In this document: positions 25,163 through 33,646 of the stretch, in pieces
Position numbering within the stretch: the first letter of the stretch is position 1
How the letters are laid out: every line of letters begins with the position of its first letter
NCBI GenBank assembly: GCA_021323945.1
Contig: JAJPKA010000009.1
Coordinates: 1-48,480 of the forward strand
Direction of reading: 5' to 3'
From: Pseudomonadota bacterium
Lineage (GTDB): Bacteria > Desulfobacterota > Binatia > Binatales > Binataceae
Length of the DNA stretch: 48,480 nucleotides
Made by a program: the position numbers and the translations under genes
Notes under the pieces: generated by a model
The model's database searches: none
What the model saw: only the letters and a program-made list of their open reading frames with translations
What the model was told of the DNA's origin: nothing

Positions 25163-25924
25163 TTAGCCGAACCGCCCAGTTATATAATCTTCCGTTTCGC
25201 GGCGAGTCGGGTTGGTGAAAATTTGCTTGGTTTCGCCAAATTCAATCAGACTGCCCGCATACATAAAAGCGGTGAAATCCGAGCATCGCGCCGCCTGCTG
25301 CATGTTGTGCGTAACTATCACAATAGTATAGTTCTCCTTAAGTTCGAGCAGTAGTTCTTCGATTCGCGCCGTCGAAATCGGGTCCAGAGCCGAGCAGGGC
25401 TCGTCCATCAGCAGAACCTCGGGCTTTACCGCCAGCGCTCGGGCCACGCACAGACGCTGTTGCTGTCCGCCGGAAAGGCTCGTTCCGGGTCGGTCAAGGT
25501 GATCTTTTACCTCGTCCCACAAAGCGGCCTGGCGCAGACTGTGTTCAACGATGCGATTGCGTTCGGAGCGGCTCAGCGCCACGCCGTTTAGTTTGAGGCC
25601 AGCAGCGACGTTGTCCGCGATCGACATAGTTGGAAAAGGAGTAGGGCGCTGAAAGACCATCCCGATTCGGCGCCGGATGTCGACTGGGTCGACCCCAGGA
25701 GCGTAGATGTCCTCGCCGTCCAGTAGCACTTGCCCTTCAACTCGGGCCCCTGGCACTACTTCATGCATGCGATTGAAGCACCGAATAAGAGTTGACTTTC
25801 CGCATCCGGACGGTCCGATAATGGCGGTTACGCGGTTGGCATTGATTGTAACGTTGATGTCCCGAACCGCATGGTTGGAGCCAAAATATGCGTTGAGCCC
25901 CCGCGCTATCAGTTTCTCGGCCAT
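25163..25924 (-). CDS. pstB: Phosphate ABC transporter ATP-binding protein
   Basis: 253 residues. Walker [10 protein letters not shown] is at 37-45, the Q-loop lies in [13 protein letters not shown], the signature is [15 protein letters not shown], Walker [13 protein letters not shown], and the H-loop [10 protein letters not shown]. The ending [18 protein letters not shown] is typical of PstB. It powers high-affinity phosphate import. It follows pstA by 48 bp. Confidence 0.97.
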   Translation of the reverse strand: MAEKLIARGLNAYFGSNHAVRDINVTINANRVTAIIGPSGCGKSTLIRCFNRMHEVVPGARVEGQVLLDGEDIYAPGVDPVDIRRRIGMVFQRPTPFPTMSIADNVAAGLKLNGVALSRSERNRIVEHSLRQAALWDEVKDHLDRPGTSLSGGQQQRLCVARALAVKPEVLLMDEPCSALDPISTARIEELLLELKENYTIVIVTHNMQQAARCSDFTAFMYAGSLIEFGETKQIFTNPTRRETEDYITGRFG

Positions 25925-25972
25925 GAACGATTTCGAGTGAGGTTGGACAGTCGGTCACAGTTGCTCGGTCTT

Positions 25973-26857
25973 TCACCGGGCGGCGCGGGCCGACCCTTGA
26001 GTTACCCATCGCACCCCAATTTCGAGCGCGAGCACAATTGTTGTCAGAACCAGGGCCCCGGCCCAAGCCTGCCTTTGCCAGGAGGCAAAAGGTGATATGG
26101 CATAAGTGTAGACCTGAACGGTCAGCGAGGCGATGGGCTGAGTCAGGGAGGTAGACCAAAAACGATTTCCAAACGCGGTAAACAGCAAAGGTGCGGTCTC
26201 GCCGGTGATGCGGGCAATTGCCAGGATGATACCGGTGGCGATCCCGCTGGTGGCGGTGCGGACTACGACGGACAAAGTTGTTCGCCAATCCGGTACACCT
26301 AGGGCCAACGCCGCTTCGCGCAGTTCTGGCGGCACGAGCAGGATCATTTCCTCGGTCGTTCTTGTCACCAGCGGTATCATGATAATGGCGAGCGCGACGG
26401 CTCCCGCCATCGTTGAAAAGCCACCAACCGGTTGAACGACAACCGCGTAGACAAAAATACCGATAACGATCGAAGGAATGCCCATCATGATATCTGCCGC
26501 GAACCGCACAGCCTGCGCGAGACCTCGGCCGTGGTGCTCGGCGACGTAGATGCCGGCGCCAATCCCGATCGGCACGCCGATGAGACTGGCCAAGCCGACC
26601 AGCTCGAACGTGCCCACGATCGCGTTGGCCATTCCGCCGCCCGCTTGACCTACTGGTACCGGCAACTTAGTGAAGAAATCCCAGTTCACGCTCGATGCGC
26701 CTTTGCTCAGCAGGTAACCCAGCACTAGAAACAGCGGTACCAGCGCGATGACTGTCGCCAGCAATGTCAGCCCGACCATCAGGTCGCTTTTCAACTTCCT
26801 CAGAAACAAGCGCCGTGCGTATTTTCGCCGCATTGTGCTCGCGATAGTGTTGTCCAT
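25973..26857 (-). CDS. pstA: Phosphate ABC transporter permease PstA
   Basis: 294 residues with six predicted membrane helices. The binding-protein-dependent transport (EAA) loop is REAALALGVPDWRTTLSVVVR. PSIVIGIF and TGETAPLLFTAFGN are diagnostic of PstA. It forms the inner-membrane channel together with PstC. It follows pstC by 76 bp in the operon. Confidence 0.96.
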   Translation of the reverse strand: MDNTIASTMRRKYARRLFLRKLKSDLMVGLTLLATVIALVPLFLVLGYLLSKGASSVNWDFFTKLPVPVGQAGGGMANAIVGTFELVGLASLIGVPIGIGAGIYVAEHHGRGLAQAVRFAADIMMGIPSIVIGIFVYAVVVQPVGGFSTMAGAVALAIIMIPLVTRTTEEMILLVPPELREAALALGVPDWRTTLSVVVRTATSGIATGIILAIARITGETAPLLFTAFGNRFWSTSLTQPIASLTVQVYTYAISPFASWQRQAWAGALVLTTIVLALEIGVRWVTQGSARAAR

Positions 26858-26933
26858 CTCAGGCTCAGGCTTTTAGCGATCGGTGAGGTTGACGTTCAGA
26901 ATGTTCGATATGCCGGATTATCCAAGCGCCCCG

Positions 26934-27929
26934 TTATGCCACCCGCGAGAATCGCCTCTGGGTCGCACTTAGAACCAGCAGTCGTGCAACCACGTTGAGT
27001 ATTAGCCCCAGAGCCAGCAGAACCAGGCCCAATTCGATGAGTGCGGCGACGTTGAGATCCGTCACGGCCTCAACGAATTCATTAGCGATTACGCTGGCCA
27101 GAGTGGACGAAGGCGCGAAGAGCGAAGCCGAAATCACCGGCCGATTGCCGATTACCATCGCCACTGCAATCGTTTCACCCAGAGCCCGGCCTAATCCAAG
27201 CACGATGGCACCGATAATGCCGGAAGCACCGTAGGGCAGCACTGCCATTCGTACCATTTCCCATTTAGTGGCGCCCAGAGCAAACGCAGCTTCGCGCTGA
27301 CTTTGCGGTACAACCCGGAGCACCTCGGTGCAGACCGCGGCGATATACGGCAGGATCATTATTGCCAACACCACACCCGCCGTCAGCATACCGACCGCGA
27401 CTCGGGGGCCACTAAATAAGGGAATGAAGCCGAGATAGCGCGATAGGACCGGCTCAACCCAATCTCGTAGCCAGGGACCCAGAACGAAAATCGCCCACAG
27501 CCCGTAAACCACACTCGGAATGGCTGCCAGCAGTTCAATCAGAAATCCCAGTTTTCGGCTAAGCCATTCCGGCGCCATCTCGCTTAAGCACAGCGCGACT
27601 CCCAGACTCAACGGAGCAGCGATCATCAGCGCAATCGCCGACGAAACCACTGTCCCATAAATAAAAGGCATCGCGCCGTATTCGTCGGTAGCCGGATTCC
27701 ATTCGGTGCTTGCGAGAAAACTCAACCCGAAATGACGAATCGCCGGCATCGCCTTGACCGTCAGTTCGATCGCGATGCCTATGAGCAAGGCCAGAACAAT
27801 GACTGCCAGGGTGGCAATGATGCCTGTGAAAAGCGGGTCGCCCAGGGAGCGTGGATGAAAGATCCGCGAGGCGGTTCGCTCCTTTACGAACTCGAACCGG
27901 TCGTTCAGGGTCTCATCTGGATTGAACAA
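26934..27929 (-). CDS. pstC: Phosphate ABC transporter permease PstC
   Basis: 331 residues with six predicted membrane helices. WNPATDEYGAMPFIYGTV and ELLAAIPSVVYGLW are PstC hallmarks. The EAA loop is QREAAFALGATKWEMVRMAVLP, and GLGRALGETIAVAMVIGN follows. The start taken is TTG at 27929, with GGAGAG touching it on the upstream side, so the exact start is uncertain. It is the first gene of the visible pst operon; the usual upstream pstS is absent. Confidence 0.94.
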   Translation of the reverse strand: MFNPDETLNDRFEFVKERTASRIFHPRSLGDPLFTGIIATLAVIVLALLIGIAIELTVKAMPAIRHFGLSFLASTEWNPATDEYGAMPFIYGTVVSSAIALMIAAPLSLGVALCLSEMAPEWLSRKLGFLIELLAAIPSVVYGLWAIFVLGPWLRDWVEPVLSRYLGFIPLFSGPRVAVGMLTAGVVLAIMILPYIAAVCTEVLRVVPQSQREAAFALGATKWEMVRMAVLPYGASGIIGAIVLGLGRALGETIAVAMVIGNRPVISASLFAPSSTLASVIANEFVEAVTDLNVAALIELGLVLLALGLILNVVARLLVLSATQRRFSRVA

Positions 27930-27973
27930 CTCTCCGCGCCTCCAGCACCGCGTATGGCACCGTAATTTTGAAT

Positions 27974-28000
27974 AACTTTAAATTGTTACGAGAATGTTAA
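27974..28000 (-). promoter_or_regulatory. Possible pho box: 11-bp-spaced repeats upstream of pstC
   Basis: Read on the minus strand, TTAAC (28000-27996) and GTAAC (27989-27985) start exactly 11 bp apart, with a weaker AAGTT one further 11-bp step on (27978-27974). PhoB boxes are direct repeats with 11-bp spacing, and this patch is 45-70 bp before the pstC start. The half-site differs from the enterobacterial CTGTCAT, so this is suggestive only. Confidence 0.3.
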
Positions 28001-28119
28001 TCAGCCGCGAAGTAACCTTGAAAACATTACCACGACGCGCCGAATGGGTCCGCCGGCAACGTTGTTGTGAGGCCTCTCGTAGGAATCTAGCGCCATTGGG
28101 AGCGCTCGTGACTCAAAGC

Positions 28120-28138
28120 CCGACACCAAAGGGGTCGG
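28120..28138. terminator. Small hairpin downstream of the 28.4-29.1 kb gene
   Basis: CCGAC (28120-28124) pairs with GTCGG (28134-28138), extended inward by two G-C pairs past a mismatch, around an AAA loop. Read on the minus strand it is followed by GCTTTG, too few T residues for a strong intrinsic terminator. Confidence 0.25.
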
Positions 28139-28388
28139 TTTGCCTGAGTACCGCAGTCCAGTTCTGGAATTCCAGACACACAGCCGCGCAGCCTATGGAC
28201 TCGCCTATTTTTAACTGCAGCGACGAAGACAGACAAGCGACCTTCTGACCCAGGTTAAATAACCTTCTCCTCCTTTGATTCCTCGCGCCGGTCGAAGCGG
28301 AACGACTGCGAAAGTCAAGTCCGGATGCCTTTTCGCAAGCGTCCGCCGCGCCTCAAACCATCACCATCCGTATCGTCGGAGTTGTTGG

Positions 28389-29090
28389 CTAATGATCGTC
28401 GACGCTCCGATCCGCCGTCGAAACCACGGCTCGCGGGATTAAGCTGGCTGAAGGAGTCGCAAACTGGAGCTGCTCGCGAGCGGTAATAAGACGTTTCATA
28501 TTGGCTGTATTAGTGATGATGCCGAGGAGCTCAGGGCGAGGAATCGCGTAGACCCTGATTATTGCCTGATATCTGACCGAAGAACTGTTGACGAGCCAGA
28601 AACGATGGCTGCACACGTAACGAAGCTCGTTGTCTTTGGATTGATATTGAACGATGACAAGCCGGGGACTAAGAACCTTCGCGACAGGACCTTGGATGAT
28701 CCGCTCACTCGCCGAGGTATATATTGCGCTTGTCATCAGCGTGGTGTCCCCATTGCGAAGGAAAAACGCGCTCACTCGTGCCGGGCTAGTTCCTGACAAA
28801 TCCGGCGTAAGGCGCTGAATTGAAGCCCGAACCAAGCCACCCCAGTATCCAGCAAACTCGGGGCTGAGATTTGGAAGTACAAGGACCTGACCACGCCTGA
28901 CTGAAGGAAGGGGAGGGTAGGAAACCTGTTGCTTCAACTGTAGAGGTTGCAGCTTGGCAGGCGTAACGCCGGAGTGAACGGTCGCCGGTCGCAAGCCTGG
29001 CGACCCAGTGATGTGCAAGGCTGCTTCGATGCCAATTGCGATCGACAGTAATGCAAGTCCGACAAATCCGATTGAGAGGATCGCTCGCAC
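28389..29090 (-). CDS. Membrane-anchored or exported hypothetical protein
   Basis: 233 residues with a GTG start. An N-terminal hydrophobic helix (ILSIGFVGLALLSIAIGIEAAL) acts as an anchor or signal, followed by a Pro-rich linker (about 30-65) and a mixed alpha/beta domain with VLPNLSPEFAGYWGGLVRASIQRL and YVCSHRFWLVNSS. I recognise no family. Probably periplasmic. It is downstream of the TPP-enzyme gene on the same strand, with a hairpin between them, so it is probably transcribed separately. Confidence 0.7.
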   Translation of the reverse strand: MRAILSIGFVGLALLSIAIGIEAALHITGSPGLRPATVHSGVTPAKLQPLQLKQQVSYPPLPSVRRGQVLVLPNLSPEFAGYWGGLVRASIQRLTPDLSGTSPARVSAFFLRNGDTTLMTSAIYTSASERIIQGPVAKVLSPRLVIVQYQSKDNELRYVCSHRFWLVNSSSVRYQAIIRVYAIPRPELLGIITNTANMKRLITAREQLQFATPSASLIPRAVVSTADRSVDDH

Positions 29091-29112
29091 CAGAACGCCT
29101 CGCGCAAATCAA

Positions 29113-29152
29113 GCCTCCCGCCCCTGAGGTTGCTAATTCAGCGGCGGGAGGC
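29113..29152 (-). terminator. Strong hairpin after the TPP-enzyme gene
   Basis: GCCTCCCGCC (29113-29122) and GGCGGGAGGC (29143-29152) form a perfect 10-bp GC-rich stem around a 20-nt loop. It lies 26 bp beyond the stop codon of the minus-strand TPP enzyme. On the minus strand it is followed by TTGATTTG, a modest T-rich tract consistent with a weak intrinsic terminator. Confidence 0.55.
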
Positions 29153-29178
29153 GAGTGTGCGCTTCCTTTTCGACCGAG

Positions 29179-30810
29179 CTAGATGGCCCGGTAAGCGGCA
29201 AAGGAGACGGTCGAGGAACGGGCATTGGGGTCGCAGATCACATTAACCACCGAAGCTTTGCCCGCGGCCTTGGCTCGTTCGAGGGCTGGCCGGATATCCT
29301 GGGGCTTTTCAACATACTCGGCATGAGCGCCGAAAGCTTCAGCCATCTTGTCGTAACGGCTGAAACCGAGGTCGCGTCCGGCTGCCATGCCACCCAACGC
29401 GGCCCATCCACCGTTGTTCACTATGACATTCAACACCGGGATGTTGTGACGGATCTCGGTATCGATTTCCATCCCATTCATCCCAAATGAACCATCGCCG
29501 CTGAGGACGATCACCTGCTTATCCGGCTTGGCCACCTTCGCCCCCATACCGAATGGTACGGCAACGCCCATGCATCCATTGGGGCCGGCGTTGACACTGT
29601 GGCCTGGAACATAAAAGGGAATGGTTTGCCGCGCGAAATTGAGCGTTTCGTGCCCATCGACCACAACGATCGCATCGCGGTCCATGAATTCGCGCACTTC
29701 CTTGAACAAACGCATCGGGTGAATAGGGACGCTGTTGGATTCCCACAGTGGACGCGATTTCTCCTCGCTCTTGCGATGGTAGCCGCGGAGGGTTTCGACC
29801 CACGGGAGTTCCGCGCGTCCTTTGAAGGCGTCGCGTCCTTCTTCGATCAATTGCCGCAGTACGGTCTTGGCATCGCCGACGATGCCGATTTCGACCGGAC
29901 GATTGCGTCCGATCTCCTCATCACAGATATCGACCTGGATGAATTTTACATCTTCCGCCCATCGGGGAGGCTGGCCAAAGCCAATGATAAAATTGAAACG
30001 GGTTCCGACAACAAGGACCACATCGGCTTCTTTCCAGGCTTGGTTTCGCGCGGCGAGAAAACTCAGGCGGTGATCTTCGGGAATGACACCCCGGCCCTGC
30101 GGGGTGGTATAGAAGGGAATTCCGGTCAGCTCGACGAATTCTTGTAATTCTGTCCAGGCCTTCGACCAGAACACGCCTGTCCCGGTTAAGATCAACGGCC
30201 TCTGAGCCTGCTTCAGCAAGGCTATGGCGCGCCGAATTAGGGCCGGGTCACCCGCCAGACGGGGGACTTCATGTGGCTTTTTGAAGAATTGCACCTCGCT
30301 GTCTTCGACTCGCTTGTAAAGAACATCGCCAGGTAAATCGAGATAGACGGGCCCAGGTTGACCGCTGGTGGCAATGCGAAAGGCCTTGTTGATGAATTCG
30401 GGGATGCGGCGCGTATCATAAACCCGCTCTGCCCATTTGGTGATTGGCTTGAACATCCCGACCTGGTCCATTTCCTGAAATGCGCCCATTCCTGCCTGGG
30501 AGACTGCGCTGGCGCCTCCCAATGCCACCACCGGCACCGCATCGAGAAAGGCATTGCCGACACCTGTGATAAGATTGGTCGTGCCCGGTCCCGAAGCCGC
30601 GAAGCACACCCCTGGCTTGCCACTGACCCGGCTATAAGCATGCGCTGCCATAGCGGCGGCTTGTTCATGACGGACGTCCACGGTGCGAAACATCTCGACA
30701 CAGCGGACCGCCACGTCGACCATCGGTCCGCCAGTGACGTAAAAGGTGGTATCCACCCCCTCGTCCTGAAGCGCCTGGACGACCAGATCGTTGCCGCTGA
30801 CCTTTGCCAT
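29179..30810 (-). CDS. Thiamine-pyrophosphate-dependent enzyme (acetolactate synthase/oxalyl-CoA decarboxylase family)
   Basis: 543 residues from ATG 30810, which has an ideal GAGGAGG ribosome site eight bases upstream; the frame also has an ATG at 30843 without such a site. The N-terminal Pyr domain has the catalytic Glu in VRHEQAAAMAAHAYSRVSG and ASGPGTTN. The central domain has VVLVVGTRFNFIIGFGQ. The C-terminal PP domain has the ThDP/Mg motif GDGSFGMNG...NVIVNNGG. It carries out decarboxylation or carboligation of a 2-oxoacid or acyl-CoA. No ilvN or ilvC gene is adjacent, so a catabolic role is more likely than branched-chain synthesis. The exact substrate is unknown. Confidence 0.9.
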   Translation of the reverse strand: MAKVSGNDLVVQALQDEGVDTTFYVTGGPMVDVAVRCVEMFRTVDVRHEQAAAMAAHAYSRVSGKPGVCFAASGPGTTNLITGVGNAFLDAVPVVALGGASAVSQAGMGAFQEMDQVGMFKPITKWAERVYDTRRIPEFINKAFRIATSGQPGPVYLDLPGDVLYKRVEDSEVQFFKKPHEVPRLAGDPALIRRAIALLKQAQRPLILTGTGVFWSKAWTELQEFVELTGIPFYTTPQGRGVIPEDHRLSFLAARNQAWKEADVVLVVGTRFNFIIGFGQPPRWAEDVKFIQVDICDEEIGRNRPVEIGIVGDAKTVLRQLIEEGRDAFKGRAELPWVETLRGYHRKSEEKSRPLWESNSVPIHPMRLFKEVREFMDRDAIVVVDGHETLNFARQTIPFYVPGHSVNAGPNGCMGVAVPFGMGAKVAKPDKQVIVLSGDGSFGMNGMEIDTEIRHNIPVLNVIVNNGGWAALGGMAAGRDLGFSRYDKMAEAFGAHAEYVEKPQDIRPALERAKAAGKASVVNVICDPNARSSTVSFAAYRAI

Positions 30811-31173
30811 GGTTGGATCCTCCTCGCCATTAACTAACGCCATCAGGGGTTGCGGTCCAAGCCTGGCGTCCCCCGGGCCAGCGTGACGTAGGACGACTAC
30901 CTACCCCAGCCACTCACTCGCGATGGTACAGCGACTAACGCCTGCACCTTGGCTCGACGCTGACATGGCGTCATCTCTAAGGTATTAACTAGGTTGGTTC
31001 CAAGTTACAATGAAATGATCCGCACACTGACCGATGCCGCGATTCCAGGTATCGGCCTGCACATCCGGCGGGGAACATGGCTAACCTCACTGACCAGGTA
31101 TCGATGCCTGGTGCATGAAGGTGCTTGACCGTTCGAGGCGTTAACAAAGGTTGGTATACGGTGGTGGACGCCG
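30811..31173. other. Divergent intergenic region
   Basis: 363 bp between the TPP-enzyme gene (minus) and the small plus-strand gene at 31174. A minus-strand frame through 31005-31556 has no recognisable product. Both genes must be promoted from here; no clear consensus -35/-10 pair was found. Confidence 0.4.
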
Positions 31174-31437
31174 ATGAAGATAGATATTGATCTGAAAGGC
31201 GGTTTTTTACAGAGCCTGAAACGCGAGGTGTTGGCAACCTTGACTCCCGAGGAACGCGCCCTGATCGAAGTGTCGACGGGAGAGATGGGTAACAAACCAG
31301 ATGCGGTCAAGTTGGGATGGCTGAAGATGCGAACGAAAGAGACCTGGACCAAACAGCGATATGTTCGTGGATTAAACCAGGTGATGAAGAAATTGCGTGC
31401 TGAACTCCAGGCGCAAGCCTCGCGTAAACCGGAGTAG
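31174..31437 (+). CDS. Small helical hypothetical protein
   Basis: 87 residues: MKIDIDLKGGFLQSLKREVL, an acidic middle (LTPEERALIEVSTGEMG), and a basic, helical C-terminal half (WLKMRTKETWTKQRYVRGLNQVMKKL). No membrane segment or Cys. I recognise no family; the charge pattern would suit a nucleic-acid or protein-binding role. It stands alone between two long gene-free stretches. Codon choice looks normal for the region. Confidence 0.55.
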   Translation: MKIDIDLKGGFLQSLKREVLATLTPEERALIEVSTGEMGNKPDAVKLGWLKMRTKETWTKQRYVRGLNQVMKKLRAELQAQASRKPE

Positions 31438-31612
31438 CGCGGATGGTACTGCCGGTACGGCGTTGGCGTACCGTTGGACCCTTGAGACAGCGCTTTTCCA
31501 TTAACTTCGCCATCCGGCTGAGTCATGGAATCAGACACCGCCGGTGTAGCTCTCACTATCCGAATCGCGCGAATTTACATTGTTGCTGGCAGGATATTCG
31601 ACCTCGACTCAA

Positions 31613-31630
31613 GATCCGTTCGAACGGATC
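31613..31630. promoter_or_regulatory. Perfect 18-bp palindrome
   Basis: GATCCGTTCGAACGGATC reads identically on both strands. It lies in the 271-bp gene-free stretch (31438-31708) between the small helical protein and the deoxyhypusine-synthase-like gene, about 80 bp before the latter's frame opens. It is a candidate operator for a dimeric regulator; the regulator is not identified. Confidence 0.5.
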
Positions 31631-31708
31631 GGACGGTGCGCTACGCAACACCAGCGCTCGGTCGTTTCAACAGACAACGCAGTTATTGAATGAGCCCTGG
31701 ACGCGTCG

Positions 31709-32785
31709 GTGTCTAGACAATCCCGACAAGACTCGAAGTCCTTAACTGTGCGCAACCGTGAGCGGTCCGAGTACGGGACCGTAAGCGCTGGCCGTGACGT
31801 ATCCGGGCCGCTACTGACGAAGCTTGATGTTTCGCGGGCGCGAACGTGGAATCTCGCCTCGCTGTCGCGCAAAATCGGCCGTAAGCAGCTGGCGCGTTCG
31901 GTGGACGGAAAATCGAGTTTGCGCGAATTCTTTTCCGCTTTGCCCGATGTGCTCGCCGCGCATGATTTGCTCGAACTTGCCCGCTCGATCGTCAAAGCAA
32001 GAAGCGCCGGCAGGCCATGCTTGCTCATGATGGGAGCTCATCCCCTGAAGGTCGGTCTTGGCCCTCTTATCTGCGCCTTAATCCGCGACGGCATTTTTAA
32101 CGGCTTAGCCACCAATGGCGCCGCAATAATCCACGACTTCGAGCTGGCCTTCGCGGGCCGCACTTCCGAGGATGTGGCAGCCGGGTTGGCCGACGGCAGC
32201 TTCGGAATGGCGGAAGAGACTGGCAGTTTCCTCAATAGTGCGGCCAAAGCTGCTGCTCGCGAGGGCAATGGCTTGGGTGAGACGGTTGGGAGACAGCTGG
32301 CCAGCGGCAATTTCAAATACTCCCACGAAAGTATCTTCGCTTGCGCCTACCAAGCCGGTATCCCGGCCACGGTCCATGTCACGTTGGGAGCTGATATTAT
32401 CCATATGCATCCCAGCGTTGATGGGGCCGCGATCGGCGCTGCGAGTATGACGGACTTCCATCGAATGGTGGCGCTGGTGGCGAGGCTCTCGCGAGGCGTG
32501 GTAGTCAATCTGGGCTCGGCAGTGGTCATGCCTGAGGTCTTCCTCAAGGCCCTCAACCTTGCACGCAATCTTGGGTTTCGGGTAAGCGGCTTCACCACCG
32601 CCGACCTCGATTTCGTTCGGCAATACCGCCCCAGACTCAATGTAGTTGAACGTCCGACTCGCGATGGCGGGCGCGGCTTCGCGTTGACCGGCCATCACGA
32701 GATAATGTTTCCCTTGCTGGCCGCGGCGATTCGTGTGCAACTGCACGGGCGATCGCCTTCAATGCCTCGCAATCGAGTCGCGTGA
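31709..32785 (+). CDS. Deoxyhypusine-synthase-like conserved protein
   Basis: 358 residues from GTG 31709, though the first ~35 look unconserved and the true start may be GTG 31748 or later. The conserved body has MGAHPLKVGLGPLICALI, NGAAIIHDFELAFAGRTSEDVA, GADIIHMHPSVDGAAIGAAS, VVVNLGSAVVMPEVFLKAL and GHHEIMFPLLAAAI. These resemble a bacterial family related to deoxyhypusine synthase (NAD-dependent Rossmann-like fold), known in deltaproteobacteria, planctomycetes and others but uncharacterised. Bacteria lack eIF5A, so the substrate would have to be different. Thirteen bases separate it from the adenosyltransferase gene. The gene is certain, the family link moderate, the function unknown. Confidence 0.75.
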   Translation: MSRQSRQDSKSLTVRNRERSEYGTVSAGRDVSGPLLTKLDVSRARTWNLASLSRKIGRKQLARSVDGKSSLREFFSALPDVLAAHDLLELARSIVKARSAGRPCLLMMGAHPLKVGLGPLICALIRDGIFNGLATNGAAIIHDFELAFAGRTSEDVAAGLADGSFGMAEETGSFLNSAAKAAAREGNGLGETVGRQLASGNFKYSHESIFACAYQAGIPATVHVTLGADIIHMHPSVDGAAIGAASMTDFHRMVALVARLSRGVVVNLGSAVVMPEVFLKALNLARNLGFRVSGFTTADLDFVRQYRPRLNVVERPTRDGGRGFALTGHHEIMFPLLAAAIRVQLHGRSPSMPRNRVA

Positions 32786-32798
32786 GCACAGCCGCCTG

Positions 32799-33641
32799 AT
32801 GCCACGGTCTCAAGCCACTCATCCGACCGTCGCGATTCTGACGGATTTCGGCTACCGGGATCACTACGTCGGTGTAATGAAGGGCGTGATTGCGTCGATT
32901 TGTCCGCGGGCGGTAACCATCGACATCACCCATGGCATTCCACCGCAACAAGTCTTCGCCGGGGCATTAGCACTACGAGAGTCGTTCAGCTTTTTCCCGC
33001 GCCGGACGGTCTTTCTGGCGGTGGTGGATCCCGGCGTGGGCACTGACCGAAAAGCTATTGCGGTGGAGACGGCGAGCGGATTTCGCTTCGTAGGCCCGGA
33101 CAACGGCCTACTTTGGCTCGCGGCCGCGCAGGCACAGATCAAAAAGATCGTTGAACTGACCGAGCCACGCTATCGACTGCCGAAGGTGAGTGCGAGCTTT
33201 CATGGCCGCGACATCTTTGCACCGGCCGCGGCATGGCTCTCACGAGGCGTGCGCATCGAACAACTAGGGCGGCGCCTTGAGTCGATGATTCGTCTAGATC
33301 CGCTAACATCAGTCATCGAAAAACCCAACCAGCTTGAGGGCAAAGTTGTCTATATTGACGGTTTTGGTAACTTGATCACCAACATCAGCCGAGCCACCTT
33401 CGAGCGATTTGCCGGGCAGTTCCGGCAGTGTAGGCTATCAGTCAGAATACAAAGATGCGGCCCGGTTCCATTGCACCGTACGTACGCTGAGGCGCCACGC
33501 GGCGCGCCGCTCGCACTTTTTGGAAGCTTTGACCTTCTGGAGATCGCTGTACGCGATGGCAACGCGGCGACGCACTTCGGTCTGGGAGTAGGGACACGGG
33601 TTTCGATCCGGGCAGCCGTTACGAAGAGCAAATTAAGCTGA
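32799..33641 (+). CDS. SAM hydroxide adenosyltransferase (DUF62 / chlorinase-fluorinase fold)
   Basis: 280 residues from ATG 32799; the open frame reaches back into the preceding gene, but the conserved N-terminus (VAILTDFGYRDHYVGVMKG) starts just after this ATG. Further family segments are VDPGVGTDRKAIAVET, FVGPDNGLLWLA, FHGRDIFAPAAAWLSRG and YIDGFGNLITNI. The family cleaves S-adenosylmethionine with water (or halide in fluorinases) to adenosine and methionine; the single-gene bacterial type is normally the hydrolase. It lies 13 bp after the deoxyhypusine-synthase-like gene and 5 bp before the site-2 protease, so they form an operon. Confidence 0.92.
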   Translation: MPRSQATHPTVAILTDFGYRDHYVGVMKGVIASICPRAVTIDITHGIPPQQVFAGALALRESFSFFPRRTVFLAVVDPGVGTDRKAIAVETASGFRFVGPDNGLLWLAAAQAQIKKIVELTEPRYRLPKVSASFHGRDIFAPAAAWLSRGVRIEQLGRRLESMIRLDPLTSVIEKPNQLEGKVVYIDGFGNLITNISRATFERFAGQFRQCRLSVRIQRCGPVPLHRTYAEAPRGAPLALFGSFDLLEIAVRDGNAATHFGLGVGTRVSIRAAVTKSKLS

Positions 33642-33646
33642 TTGCT

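Larger units (their letters stand above)
27930..28388. other. Long region upstream of pstC
   Basis: 459 bp with no convincing gene on either strand. pstS, normally found here, is missing. An AT-rich patch at 27961-28020 is the likely pst promoter and a possible pho box, and a small hairpin lies at 28120-28138. Confidence 0.5.
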
